Origin: Portulaca oleracea
Taxonomy: Eukaryota > Streptophyta > Magnoliopsida > Caryophyllales > Portulacaceae
DNA length: 64,000 nucleotides
Assembly (NCBI GenBank): GCA_029582165.1
Contig: CM055891.1
Location: forward strand, 32,032,832-32,096,831
Direction of reading: 5' to 3'
The notes beneath the pieces are model-generated. The model did not search any database. It worked only from the letters and a program-made list of their open reading frames with translations, and was not told the origin of the DNA. The stretch's first letter is position 1, and each line of letters begins with the position of its first letter. Both the position numbers and the translations under genes were made by a program. Positions 24,007 to 33,470 of this stretch are shown piece by piece.

Positions 24007-25132
24007 TGATGTACGCAAGGTCCTAAGATCAGAGTATTGACCTCACAGTACACCACATTAACACATATCACACACAATCTGACCTCACAATATAGAATCA
24101 AACACCAAAACACCCAAAACAGACCTCACACAGAAAACCAATTACAACCTCCTCCAAAACAGAGTATGAACACCAATGAACAAATGGACGAATGGATGAT
24201 GATAAAATGATGGTCGGATGAACAAACTTACAATCAAACAGTAACCAGAGATAGTCTTGAGGCTCAAGGTCTGCACACACCACAGCTAGAACTTCAAGGG
24301 CAATGGACTGGATGACCTCAATGGATACAGACACACCACCACTGAGATTACCAAGCTCTACACCCACCACAAGGATTGCCAAATCCTTGCTACTGTAGTA
24401 GAATTAACCAGAGATGAGAGTTTAACGTCACTCACAAACAAGAGGCTCAATCAAGGCACTCAAAATGCTATTAATTTCACTGATAGATAATGACCTCAAG
24501 TTGCCGATTACAAGCTATATAAAGCTAGGGTTGAGCTAGATGATTAAGGGTTTCCCCTTGCTCAAGAAAATCACTAATTAAGCATTAAACTACTTAACTA
24601 ACTTAGCAAGCTAATTAAGCCTCATTACAAACTGGATAACTTCAAAATAAAAGGAAATAAAATGAAATAACTCTAACAAACGCGTTTTCTTTATTACAAA
24701 CGGTTATATCACCTCACAAGCTGGAAATGGCCTCAACAACTTGAAGGTGAGTCTTCGTGGAGGACCTCAATGCAGGATCATCTCACAAAACTGGAATATC
24801 CTCAACAGTTCCAGAAGTGATGTCTTCATAGAGGACCTCAGAACTGACAAACATCTTCACTGAGCTGGAAAGTCCTCAACAGCTCTAGAGTGAAGTCTTC
24901 AAAGCACTGGTGAGGATCTCAATCCAAAGATATGGAATTGAGAAGTAGCCTCACTGGTTGGCTGCTGCTGTTGGTGATGATGCTGTTGGTGTTGGATGAC
25001 CTCATGACTTGTTGGACCATCATAAAGCACTCTTGGATGTCAGTGTTTGATGTGGTTGATGATGACCTCAATGCTGATGTTGGTGAGGTCGTTGCTGCCC
25101 CTGATGCTGGTTATGATGGAGGACCTCCATCA
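24007..25132 (-). repeat. 5' LTR of the chromovirus-like element (1,126 bp)
   Basis: Complete copy from TGATGTACGC (24007) to CCTCCATCA (25132), followed by the CCCAC target duplication. It contains a TATATAA-like box on the - strand near 24522-24514. Confidence 0.92.
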
Positions 25133-25137
25133 CCCAC

Positions 25138-25380
25138 CCTCTCACCACCGCCACCCTCACCACTGCCGCCGCCGCCACCACCACCACCACCGCCACCACC
25201 ATCGTTGTCGTCATCATCATCATCCTCATCACCACCTCCACCTCCACCACCATCATCATCATCATCACCATCACCATCACCGTCACCATGATCAACCTCC
25301 ACCTCCATCACCACCATCATCATCATCACCATCACGGTCACCATAATCAACCTCCACCTCCACCACCACCACCATCGTTT
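25138..25380. repeat. Inner part of the left inverted repeat of Pack-MULE 1, followed by CAC/CAT microsatellite
   Basis: 25138-25214 (CCTCTCACCACCGCCACCC onward) is the reverse complement of about 25921-26000 and continues the left inverted repeat cut at 6143. The following (CAC)n, (CAT)n and (CAC/CAG)n stretch to about 25380 is low-complexity DNA. Poly-Pro, poly-His or poly-Asp ORFs across it are artefacts. Confidence 0.8.
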
Positions 25381-25459
25381 TCTAATCGTTAACAGAGTGC
25401 AGCTGTTAGTGCCCGGTTCATTAATATCTGTTAATAATGGATAACTTCTTGTAGATAGC

Positions 25460-25905
25460 GAACCTGTAGAGTACCTGAGCCATAGCTTTTTCGGCTCTAG
25501 AGGGATCCAATCATCGGGTTTAACTCATGAACTGAGGTAAAATGCAACAACCTGCTCTGAGTCAAAGCATATAGATTGCATTTTGAGTAGTTTAATGTGT
25601 GGTTAATATGGTGCTCAAAACAGGATTTTCGTAGGAACGTGGAATGTAGCAGGCAAAACACCAGTAGGAAGCTTGGCAGCAGATTTAGAAGAGATTGTCT
25701 TATGCAGGTTTCAAGAGATTGTCCCTTTGAACACAATGTCAGTAATTGGAATAGAAGATTTCACGGATGCAAGAAAGTGGAACCTGCTTATAGGGAAGAC
25801 CCTCAACAAAGAAGATGGGAATGTTTGGTTGACACCAACAGTGGCTCCGGTGACAGATGAGGATTACCAATATGCCAAGCCCATAAATTCTGGAAGACAA
25901 ACTGG
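25460..25905 (+). pseudogene. Captured fragment of an inositol polyphosphate 5-phosphatase gene
   Basis: After the acceptor-like CTCAAAACAG (25614-25623) the sequence encodes RIFVGTWNVAGKTPVGSLAA, the strongly conserved start of the plant inositol 5-phosphatase catalytic domain. A second exon-like piece begins after TTATGCAG (near 25708): FQEIVPLN, then ARKWNLLIGKTLN and DEDYQYAKP. The residues normally between them (around ADIYVLG) are missing and replaced by what looks like intron remnant. An upstream exon-like stretch (EYLSHSFFGSRG, ending before GTAAAA at about 25537) may belong to the same gene. Retained splice sites show capture from genomic DNA, not cDNA. It lies between the MULE inverted repeats. 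Confidence 0.85.
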
Positions 25906-25920
25906 GCTTAGAAGAAAAAT

Positions 25921-26371
25921 GGGGATGATGGTGGTGGTGGTGGTGGTGGTGGTGGTGGCGGCGGCGGCGGTGAGGGTGGCGATGGTGAGAGGGTGGGGGT
26001 TGGGGGGGATGGGTCAGGGTCCTCGGGAAGATGGGTGTGGGTGTGGGTGTGGGGGGGGCTGGGGTGATAGAGAGAGAGAGAGGAGAGAGACTGTGAGAGA
26101 GAGAGGAGAGAGAGAAAGGAAAATGGGGATTGGTTGAGTTGGATTTTAAAAAAAAGAAAATTTTGATTTATTTAATCCAACTCAACAAAAATAAAAATTT
26201 TCTTTTTTTTGGCTAAAACACCGCCACGTCAGCTTTCCGACCTGTGGGACTCGCCGGAGGTTCGTTAGAAAAATTAACATGTTAAGGTGGGTTCGTTGTA
26301 AATTAGCTTGCAAGGTTGGTTCGTTATTTCAAAGGACCCTCAAAAGTTGGTTTATTAGATTCCAATTTCCC
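25921..26371 (-). repeat. Right terminal inverted repeat of Pack-MULE 1
   Basis: Inverted copy of 5791-6143 plus 25138-25214: a GTG/GGC-rich inner part, G-rich tract, GA-rich tract, A/T stretch, then GGTTCGTTATTTCAAAGGAC and TTATTAGATTCCAATTTCCC at the outer end. Confidence 0.9.
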
Positions 26372-26380
26372 ATTATAAAT

Positions 26381-26799
26381 TTATATGAACAAAAATTGTT
26401 TACTCGTAAAGATAAACTCATATTTATTGTATTTTTATATACCCATCATTAAAGAATGAGAGATTGTGATGTTGTAACACATGTTGAACAATGATTTTAC
26501 CAAATTTTTCATGTAGTTAAGATTTTTCAACATGGCCAAACAAATTAACGATTTGATAATATTTTGTTTGTCTTTATATTGTCATTAACATCAATATCAT
26601 TACAAAGTACTTAATCAAATAAATATCATTATCAAATTATTCAATCAACTTTGATCATTGAGGAAAGTTGAGCAGTTTCAAGTGTACAAGGAAACCCTTT
26701 TTTTCTTCATCATTATTTTACACATTTGATCTCTTGACTAAATTAAACCGACGAAGATTACTAATTGATCAACACTAAAGAGTAATGTAAAGCAAACAA
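26381..26799. other. AT-rich spacer between the two Pack-MULEs
   Basis: About 420 bp of AT-rich DNA with no gene, repeat border or tandem structure that I can recognise. Confidence 0.6.
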
Positions 26800-27214
26800 A
26801 TTTATAAAGGGTTATTGGATTCTAATAATACGAACTTTGGGCCATATAAGACTCAATAATACGAACTTTCGATTTGATTCTTAATAATACGAACTTTGAT
26901 CCCCTGTTGGATACAGTAACACGCCACCGAGTTAGTGATTATTTGACTCGCCGGAAAGATGAGTTGGCAGGTAAGGCATGTGTTCTTCCTTGTTTGACCT
27001 TGCCAACTCATCATTTGACCCTAAAAAAAATGCCATGTCAGCCCTCTTCTTCATCTTCCTCCCTCTTTCTCCTTTGTCGTGCCCATTGTTCATCTTCCAT
27101 TGTTTATCTCTTCACCTTTGTCGTGCCCATGCCCAAACTCAACCTCTCATCATCCATCTCCCTCGCTCACCCTCTTTCTCCTCCCCCTCTCTCTTACCTG
27201 AAAATCAATAGAAA

Positions 27215-27470
27215 CCCAACTGAGGACTGAGCTCGTGTCGAACCAAGTGCGAAGGTCGTCGCGATGGCCGCCGTGGCTCACACCCTTGCTCGCCAGCGGC
27301 GACAAGGTTTATTCGTGGGGCACGTTTGGCGGCTTGGGAACGACTCCGATTCGATGAGAGTTTTCCGGTGCCCGTCAATTTTGATATTAGCGATGGCGAT
27401 CTTCATCAAAGTCGTCGGATTCTTCTTTGGTGCTTACCATAGTCTCGCTCTTGCTGGTAATTCCTCGGTT
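27215..27470 (+). pseudogene. Captured RCC1-repeat (UVR8/RCC1-like) gene fragment
   Basis: Read across frames it shows typical RCC1 blade signatures: KVVAMAAVAHTLA, then GDKVYSWGTFGGLG in another frame, and KVVGFFFGAYHSLALAG. The last precedes a donor-like G/GTAATTCC near 27452, suggesting capture of an exon plus intron start. Frame changes between the pieces show decay. The specific parent gene cannot be named. Confidence 0.7.
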
Positions 27471-27625
27471 CGAGATTGATTTTTTTGCTAATTATTTGGT
27501 GGGTATTACTGAAATTGGAGTAAATGCCAAAGCTTGACTAGTATTGATTGAACTTTTGAGCTTTTGATCCGATAGATTGTGCTAATCTTGCGCTGAAACT
27601 TGAACTTTATGGTGATGATTCAATG

Positions 27626-27876
27626 GGTGAGGTTGAAGTCGAACAGGGCGGCTTTTTCGAATTCCTCGGCGAGGGAGGGGAGGGGGAGGAGGTAGGGCGC
27701 GGCGGCGATGGCGACGGTCAAGAGGGTTTTGGAGTTTAGGGTTAGGGTTAGGGTTGGGGTTTTGGGGGAGAGGTTGAGGTTGAGGAGAGGGGATTTGGGG
27801 GAGTTGGGTTTGGGGAGAGAGGGGATTTGGGGGACGAGGATTTGGAGGAGGAGGCCATGAGCAGTTTGGCGGCCAT
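27626..27876 (-). pseudogene. atpG: Captured 5' fragment of chloroplast ATP synthase subunit b' (CF0 subunit II) gene
   Basis: On the - strand ATG 27876 begins [20 protein letters not shown], a typical Ser/Pro-rich chloroplast transit peptide. After a net frame change comes [20 protein letters not shown] then FNLT, which matches the conserved start of mature plant CF0-II ([16 protein letters not shown]). The fragment stops there, before the membrane helix. The CCCTAA-like triplets at 27730-27755 are simply transit-peptide codons for Thr-Leu repeats. This family is nuclear-encoded in plants. Confidence 0.85.
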
Positions 27877-28214
27877 GGCTGAGGAGATTTCGAGCTTTCT
27901 CTCTCTAGAATTTGTGGGGCTGATAGAGAGAGACAGAGGAGAGAGAAAGAGGGAGGAAGATGAAGAAGAGGGCTGGCATGACATTTTTTTTAGGGTTAAA
28001 TGATGAGTTGGCAAGGTCAAACAAGGAAGAACACATGCCTTGTCTGCCAACTCATCTTTCCGGCGAGTCAAATAATCACTAACTCGGTGGCGTGTTACTG
28101 TATCCAACAGGGGGTCAAAGTTCGTATTATTAAGAATCAAATCGAAAGTTCGTATTATTAAGTCTTACATGGCCCAAAGTTCGTATTATTAGAATCCAAT
28201 AACACATTTATAAA

Positions 28215-29017
28215 TAAATGTCGACGCAGTAAAGCTTTTAATAAAACTACCAACTACTATATTTAAGTCAACTATTGTATACATATTTTATGAGGAATCA
28301 AGATATAGGCATTTAGTTTATAATTATTGCTATTTTTTTTTTTTGGAAAAAGCTTAGGAGATTTATTACACACTCAAAATAATATTACAAGAGTAATGTA
28401 GTGATAAGATAAGATATTGGTTGGGCCCAAAATTCATCCAAAATCCAGTAGCGAAAACAATGGGCTGAAAATAAGTTGAATAATAAACAACTTGATTTCA
28501 AGTCCTCCTAACATGCAAAACGAACAAGAATCAAAATTTTGAGCTAGGGCGATAATTTTATTCATAAAGGATCCAATTTCAGAGCTGGTTTTGAGAGTAA
28601 AACAATGTGTTCTACATTATATCACATCTAGTAAGTACAACCAAACATAGAGATAATCAACTTGTGCCATACTCTTTGTAAAAGATAAACTACTTATAAT
28701 ATTTTTCCACATGCTTCTACATAAACGAGCTAAAATCTATCTAAACCTACATAATTTTTCCTATTTTGAAAACAACTTATTACCTACTTCTAAGTTCTAC
28801 TTGTTTGTGTACATAAATTACTCAAACCTATATCTTGATTCCTCATAAAATATCTTGATTACTCATAGAATTTTCACTTTGTTAAAACATTAAATGTTGT
28901 CTTAAACATTACTGTCGAACACAATCTATATTGATGTGCTAGAGCGTGAAATATGTAATCAAGATCCGCTATCTAAAGCAATTAGAGTTTTGGCTTTCTA
29001 AAAACATTAGACGTTTG
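28215..29017. other. No gene seen; one 27-bp inverted repeat pair
   Basis: AT-rich. A perfect 27-bp inverted pair lies at 28283-28309 and 28827-28853. Between its arms, a poly-T run (28330-28343) followed by TTTATTACACAC resembles the 3' end of a minus-strand retroposon, but no coding remnant is recognisable. Confidence 0.5.
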
Positions 29018-29180
29018 CATAGTTATTAAAACCCCGATCCTGATTTACGATCCTACGATCGATTTTATAGTCCAAAATCGTCGATACGTTTCTACTATTT
29101 ACACAGGATCCTACATGGGCTAAATTCCGATCCTAACTTCCCCATAGTTTCGAGTTAGGATTCCGATTTTAACAACCTTG
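29018..29180. mobile_element. hAT-like MITE
   Basis: An 8-bp target duplication GACGTTTG (29010-29017 and 29181-29188) flanks a 163-bp element with inverted ends CATAGTTATTAAAACCCCGA and (reverse complement of the right end) CAAGGTTGTTAAAATCGGAA. The 8-bp duplication and CA..G ends fit the hAT superfamily. It lies upstream of the HIPP gene. Confidence 0.75.
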
Positions 29181-29222
29181 GACGTTTGCCTTAAACACTG
29201 CTGCCGAACACCATCTATTTTA

Positions 29223-29483
29223 GGCCCTGTTCTTTTATGCGGTATTTTGCGGAATGGTGTAGTGAGGTGTGGTGGAATTCTGGCGGATATGGTGGAATTG
29301 TGGTGGGTTATTGGTATGTGGGGTAGGTGAGGAGAGAAGATGTAAAAGGTAGAGGAGAAAAGTGAGGAGAGAGAAAAGTGAAGAGAGAGAAAAGTAATGA
29401 TTTGCGGTAAAATGTGGCAGGTTGTGGCAAATTGCGGTAAGTTATGGCACCGTAATTTGCCAACCGCAGAAAAGAACAGTGCC
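29223..29483. mobile_element. Tourist-like MITE, copy T2, in the HIPP upstream region
   Basis: Starts GGCCCTGTTCTTTTATGCGG and ends CCGCAGAAAAGAACAGTGCC. TTA target duplications lie at 29220-29222 and 29484-29486. Its right end is 300 bp upstream of the HIPP start codon. Confidence 0.88.
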
Positions 29484-29664
29484 TTAATGTGCACGGAGCG
29501 TGAATGCCACACGCCGAGTAGGGCACGTGTGAGAAGAGAATGAGTGAGCAGCAAGTAGGATGACCACTAAGTTAAAATGTTAAATCTTGCCCTCATATCA
29601 GTATCCCCTCAGAAAGTGATGCTTCTTTTTCTTTTCTTTAATTACTTCTCTCTTCTTCTCTCAA

Positions 29665-29669
<5 letters not shown>

Positions 29670-29730
<61 letters not shown>
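29670..29730 (+). repeat. (CT)n microsatellite in the probable HIPP 5' leader
   Basis: About 60 bp of uninterrupted CT repeats, ending 53 bp before the start codon. CT tracts in leaders and core promoters are common in plants; any regulatory role here is inference. Confidence 0.85.
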
Positions 29731-29734
<4 letters not shown>

Positions 29735-29783
29735 TTCTGGGTTCACATTTTGTTCATCATCTCTACTTCTTCATTCTGTAAAA

Positions 29784-31352
29784 ATGAAGGTATAATATTT
29801 TCTTTATGCTAACTGATAACTTTAGTTGCATATCATTGGGGATTATATATTATTTGTTGTTGTTGTTTGAAGTAATATATTATTTGGTATAATATTGGCA
29901 GAAAATAGTGTTGAAATTGGAGGTGTTTGATGACAAAGCCAAGCAGAAAGCTCTCAAAACGGTCTCTACTCTCCAAGGTACCTATATACTCCCTCTGTCC
30001 CATATTAATTGTTTTCTTTGAAAATCATACACTCAAATTTCAAAAATTTTGACATAAATTTCTAAATATATACAATGAGTTGCTATTTAAAAGTATGACT
30101 ATTAGATTTGTAACGAAAATACTATTATAAAAATACAATATTGCAATTGCTAATAATATATATAAGAATTTATCAATTAAAAAATTACATTGAATATCGT
30201 GAAAGTCAAATTAAATTATACAATTAATATCAATATTATTACGAAATTTATTGATAATTTAAAATTTATCAATTATTTGACACAAATTCATTACATAAAT
30301 TAAAATTGGACATATTTTATTCTTGATAATTAAAAATTTATCAACCATTTGACACAAATTCATTATATAAATTAAAATTTGACATATTTTAATTTTTAAC
30401 ACATATAATATACATAATTAAATCTACCACCACAAGTATAATTTGTGAACTTCTCCTAAAGTTACTCACCACAAAAAACAAAGTTGATTGTGTGTTAGAG
30501 GGCTTATTTCATGTTGAAAAGCTACATAAACGAACAAGCTAGGTTGGTCCCACGTATGCATATTATGTAATATTTCATGGTCCGTACTAACTTGCATCAT
30601 ACAATTATCTAAGTATCTTTTTGGAACTTACTATAGACAAATGTTGTTGGTTTGTATAATATTGTCTTATGTAGAGTTTTCTTGATTATGTTGAACTCTT
30701 ACATACCATATATGCTTCTAAAACATACAATCAATAGACTAATAGTTAAACATTTTATCTCAATATATGATTACACATATAACCATTGTTTCATAACATT
30801 TGTTTAGGGATCGATTCTATTGCGGTGGACATGAATAAGAGGAACATGACAGTAATAGGCACGGTGGACCCAATAAGCGTGGTGAGCAAACTGCGAAAAT
30901 ACTGGCCAAACACAGACATCATAGTAGTGGGGCCCGCCAAGGAGCCCGAGAAGGAGAAGAAGGAAGAGCCGAAAAAGGAAGAGCCTAAAAAGGAAGACCA
31001 GGGCGAGAAGAAAGAGGGCGAGAAGAAAGAAGGTGGAGACGCCAAAAAGGCAGAAGCTGAGGGCGAGAAAAAGAAGGTCGAGGGCGACAAAAAGAAGGCC
31101 GAAGAGGAGCCTAAGAAGGAGGAGCCTAAGAAGGAGGGCGAAGAGAAAAAGAAGGAAGAAAATAAGGAGACAAAGAACAACAAAGAGGAAGAAAAAGAGA
31201 TGATAATTAGGCCAATTGATCATTACATGCTAGAGCGTATGAAAGCTAATTACATGGGAGCTTATTACAATAATCATCACATGATGCATAATAACCATCA
31301 TTACTATGCTCAAAGCATCGAGGAAAACCCTAATTCTTGTGTTATTTCTTAA
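29784..31352 (+). CDS. Heavy-metal-associated isoprenylated plant protein (HIPP39-like)
   Basis: Three exons: 29784-29789 (ATG AAG), 29902-29977 and 30808-31352, with GT/AG introns giving 208 residues. The tiny first exon is the family pattern. Residues 1-70 form an HMA fold: [20 protein letters not shown], then [10 protein letters not shown] and VSKLRKYW. The metal-binding CXXC is absent; its loop reads DDKAKQKA, as in the HIPP39/HPP subgroup. A Lys/Glu/Pro-rich stretch follows from residue ~80 (repeats of EEPKK, EKKEG). The C-terminus is His/Asn-rich and ends CVIS, a prenylation box predicting farnesylation and membrane attachment. HIPPs are linked to metal homeostasis and stress responses; with no CXXC, metal binding through the classic site is unlikely. 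The frame is intact, so it is probably functional. Exon borders are inferred from frame and splice sites. Confidence 0.92.
29989..30230. mobile_element. Stowaway MITE, right-truncated, in HIPP intron 2
   Basis: Starts CTCCCTCTGTCCCATATTAA after TA (29987-29988), only 11 bp downstream of the exon 2 donor. The interior follows the full copies at 60637 and 63703 up to ACAATTAATAT, but the closing CGGAGGGAG is absent. Confidence 0.75.
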
Positions 31353-31761
31353 TTAATTAATTAATTAATTAAGTTGTGTAATTAGTTTATTAAATGATGC
31401 AACGGTATGTATGTGTGATTTTGTTTCTTGCATGCATTTTTGAAGGAAAAAAAGGAAGATACATATTATATATATTTTGTATATATGTGGAAGTTTTCAT
31501 CCCTTTTCCCCCCTTTATTGAACTCATATATATGTTCTTGCAAGTCATTTTTGTTTTGAATTAAAAAACTTTTAACTATATAAATCTTAAGTTTCTGTTG
31601 AAGCTCTTAACCAAATTTACTCAGTTTAATTATGGAATAACCATTATAAACTCAAAAAGTATGGTGAATGATAACAATTGAAACAAAGTGATTTTACATT
31701 TACATTATTTAATGGTTTGATTTCATAGATATATGTGTGTGTGAGAGAGCTCATCATATGG

Positions 31762-32541
31762 CATATTCCTTTGGTGAGCATGGTTCGATATCTAGCAGAA
31801 ATTAAGTATTGTTTTCGCGGACATCAAGTTTGCAAAGGGAATATAAGGATTTTTCTTAGACGACATCAATTGTTGATATCCACCTTCTATACTTCATATC
31901 CACGAAAACAATGTTTGATATCCGCTATATACTCAACCATGCTCACATGCTCACTGAAATGTATTCTTTTATACTTTTTTTTTTTTGAAAAGTCCCAACA
32001 AAACAGGCTAGAACACTTTATTAGAAAAGATTGACATATCCTCTTGAGCCAATACACGAATATTCTCAGGCTCATCCTCCAACCAGATCCTTTCACAGAG
32101 ATCATACGGTTGGTGGTGCGCAACTTTATTTCCACCCCTTTTTACATGGTTCCAAACAATTGAATTAAAACTCTTTCCTACTCTAATGATTTCCTGGATG
32201 ATCTTGACAATACTACTCCTTCTAGTAAAGTTTGTTTTGATTCTTTGAATAGTATTAAAACAGGCCCCTTCTACTTCAAGCTCCATGTATCCAAAATAGT
32301 ATTAAGACACGAATATTCTGATGCGGGCAACCCAAAGAGACATGGTTCCGCTTCGGCTTCCTCGACTGATGAGAAACCTTGACATTGATTTGAACCTGCT
32401 GCCTGAATCTTGTCGTTGGCATCTTGGATCACAAAACCCCAGCCTCTTCCCCAATCTCTCAATTTTATACTTAAAGTCCACGAAAACAATGTTTAATGTC
32501 CGTCAGATATTCAACCATGCTCACATGTTCACTAAAATGCC
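31762..32541. repeat. Duplicated ~80-bp unit plus an inverted copy, invaded by a LINE
   Basis: 31893-31962 (TCCACGAAAACAATGTTTGA to TCACTGAAATG) and 32475-32541 are direct copies flanking the LINE. 31768-31823 is an inverted copy (GTGAGCATGGTTCGATATCT to TTTTCGCGGAC). The LINE's target duplication TTTTATACTT lies at the start of the second unit, so the duplication probably predates the insertion. Confidence 0.65.
31977..32461 (-). mobile_element. 5'-truncated LINE (non-LTR retrotransposon), RNase H end only
   Basis: A + strand poly-T run at 31975-31985 is the element's poly-A tail read backwards. On the - strand two frames give the RNase H-like C-terminus of plant LINE polyproteins: WGFVIQDANDKIQAAGSNQC and FSSVEEAEAE, then SIVWNHVKRGGNKVAHHQPY and LAQEDMSIFSNKVF at the end. 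A target duplication TTTTATACTT flanks it (31967-31976 and 32462-32471). Heavy 5' truncation and a frameshift make it non-functional. Confidence 0.88.
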
Positions 32542-32544
32542 TTG

Positions 32545-33178
32545 CTCATATGATCAGTTTCAATTCACACGTACACACATATACCATGTGTGTGGGTGTG
32601 TATTTTACTTAGTGACTACCTCTAAATTATTATTATTATTATTATTATTATTATTGACAAAGAAAGGAATGAAGAGTAGTGATTTAGCAATTTGCATGTG
32701 GAGAAGACGAAGGACGTCAATGTCAAAGGTGGTCATTTCATGCAAATCAAGATGGAAAAAATAAAGGTAGATGATCGCAAATTGGTCGGTTTGCCCACTT
32801 TTAAAAGTTGATTAGATATGATAACCCAATTGACTCCCACTTAAATCAAAAATAAAAGGGGATATGAATGTTCCAATTTGATGCCCATCCAAACACAAAA
32901 TACAAATATGTTCAATGTTTGCAATATCTTGTCCACAATAATGCCCATGTTTATATTCAATAAATACAAATATATTTAGTGGATCCAATTGGTTTCTTTT
33001 TACAAATATTGATAATATTCACGAATTTGAAAAAATGGGTGGTAACTAAAGTAATGTTCTTCTGTATCATTTTTAGTGGATCCAATTTTGGTTCATTTTT
33101 TAAAAACTTGTCGAGGTCAAATATATTTTGTATATTATAGAAAACAATTGTATATTTTTGTGTCTACTTATCTAATTG
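32545..33178. other. No gene seen; (TTA)n microsatellite
   Basis: AT-rich. A TTA/ATT repeat of about 30 bp lies at 32623-32655. No conserved ORF. Confidence 0.6.
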
Positions 33179-33399
33179 TGTGTTTGACGGTTTTCTGGGA
33201 AAGACTTTCTTGGAAAAACTTTCCTAAGAAAGACTTTTCCTAGAGCCACCTTGGAAAAATGTTTATTGAGCTTGACAGTGAAATAATGGGGCCCACATTA
33301 AAACTTTCCCATCTATTTGTGAGAACCAAACACGAGAAAGTTTGTCCATTAGGGAACATTCATTAATTTTCCCGGGAAAGTTTGGGAACCAAACGCACC
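33179..33399. repeat. TTTGGTTCCCAAACTTTCC-type MITE, copy 2 (uninterrupted)
   Basis: The ends TGTTTGACGGTTTTCTGGGA and GGAAAGTTTGGGAACCAAACG are inverted relative to each other with mismatches. The middle contains AATAATGGGGCCCACATTAAA. It serves as the reference copy for 5055-5534 and 57507-57978. Confidence 0.65.
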
Positions 33400-33470
33400 A
33401 TAATATAAGTATGAAAATTTAGGTTTGAGTTAATGGTCCTATTTTTTAGTTGGGTTATTTTCAAGTTTGG

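Larger units (their letters stand above)
6144..25132 (-). mobile_element. Ty3/gypsy chromovirus-like LTR retrotransposon with intact ends and TSD
   Basis: Both LTRs run from TGATGTA(T/C)GCAAGG to CCTCCATCA in + orientation. The 5-bp target duplication CCCAC is perfect (6139-6143 and 25133-25137). In element orientation (- strand) the order is 5' LTR (24007-25132), primer-binding site TGGTATCAGAGC (initiator tRNA-Met type, 24002-23991), gag, protease, reverse transcriptase, RNase H, integrase, purine tract CTGGGGAGGA (13128-13119) and 3' LTR. Order and motifs put it in Ty3/gypsy, most like the plant chromovirus group. Coding capacity is destroyed by stops, frameshifts and two nested insertions (7179-13031 and ~13241-19857). 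The LTR copies differ at only scattered positions, so the insertion is not ancient. Confidence 0.93.
5791..26371. mobile_element. Pack-MULE 1 (Mutator-like element, ~1.6 kb before being invaded)
   Basis: Starts GGGAAATTGGAATCTAATAA and ends with its inverted copy (TTATTAGATTCCAATTTCCC). A perfect 9-bp target duplication ATTATAAAT lies at 5782-5790 and 26372-26380, diagnostic of Mutator-type insertion. The left inverted repeat is 5791-6143 plus 25138-25214; the right one is 25921-26371. Everything from 6144 to 25137 is a later retrotransposon insertion with its target duplication, so the original MULE was about 1.59 kb. It encodes no transposase; its cargo is a captured inositol polyphosphate 5-phosphatase fragment (25460-25905). 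Confidence 0.92.
26809..28205. mobile_element. Pack-MULE 2 carrying fragments of two host genes
   Basis: Starts GGGTTATTGGATTCTAATAA and ends TTATTAGAATCCAATAACAC, with inverted repeats of about 250 bp (26809-27060 and 27950-28205). The 9-bp target duplication ATTTATAAA is perfect (26800-26808 and 28206-28214). The 1.4-kb element encodes no transposase. Between the repeats are an RCC1-repeat gene fragment (+ strand) and the 5' part of a chloroplast ATP synthase b' gene (- strand). The two mirrored ORFs starting MILNNTNFDPLL are just the inverted repeats read inwards. Confidence 0.93.

Noticed and set aside
24932..25350. Poly-Pro, poly-His and poly-Asp ORFs
   Set aside because: They are translations of CAC/CAT microsatellite and LTR sequence in several frames and on both strands.
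27725..27760. Telomere-like GGGTTAGGGTTAGGG repeat
   Set aside because: Read on the other strand these are CTA ACC codons for Thr-Leu repeats in the transit peptide of the captured atpG fragment. There are only about three units.
26874..28140. Pair of similar ORFs starting MILNNTNFDPLLDTV
   Set aside because: They are the two terminal inverted repeats of Pack-MULE 2 read inwards, not genes.
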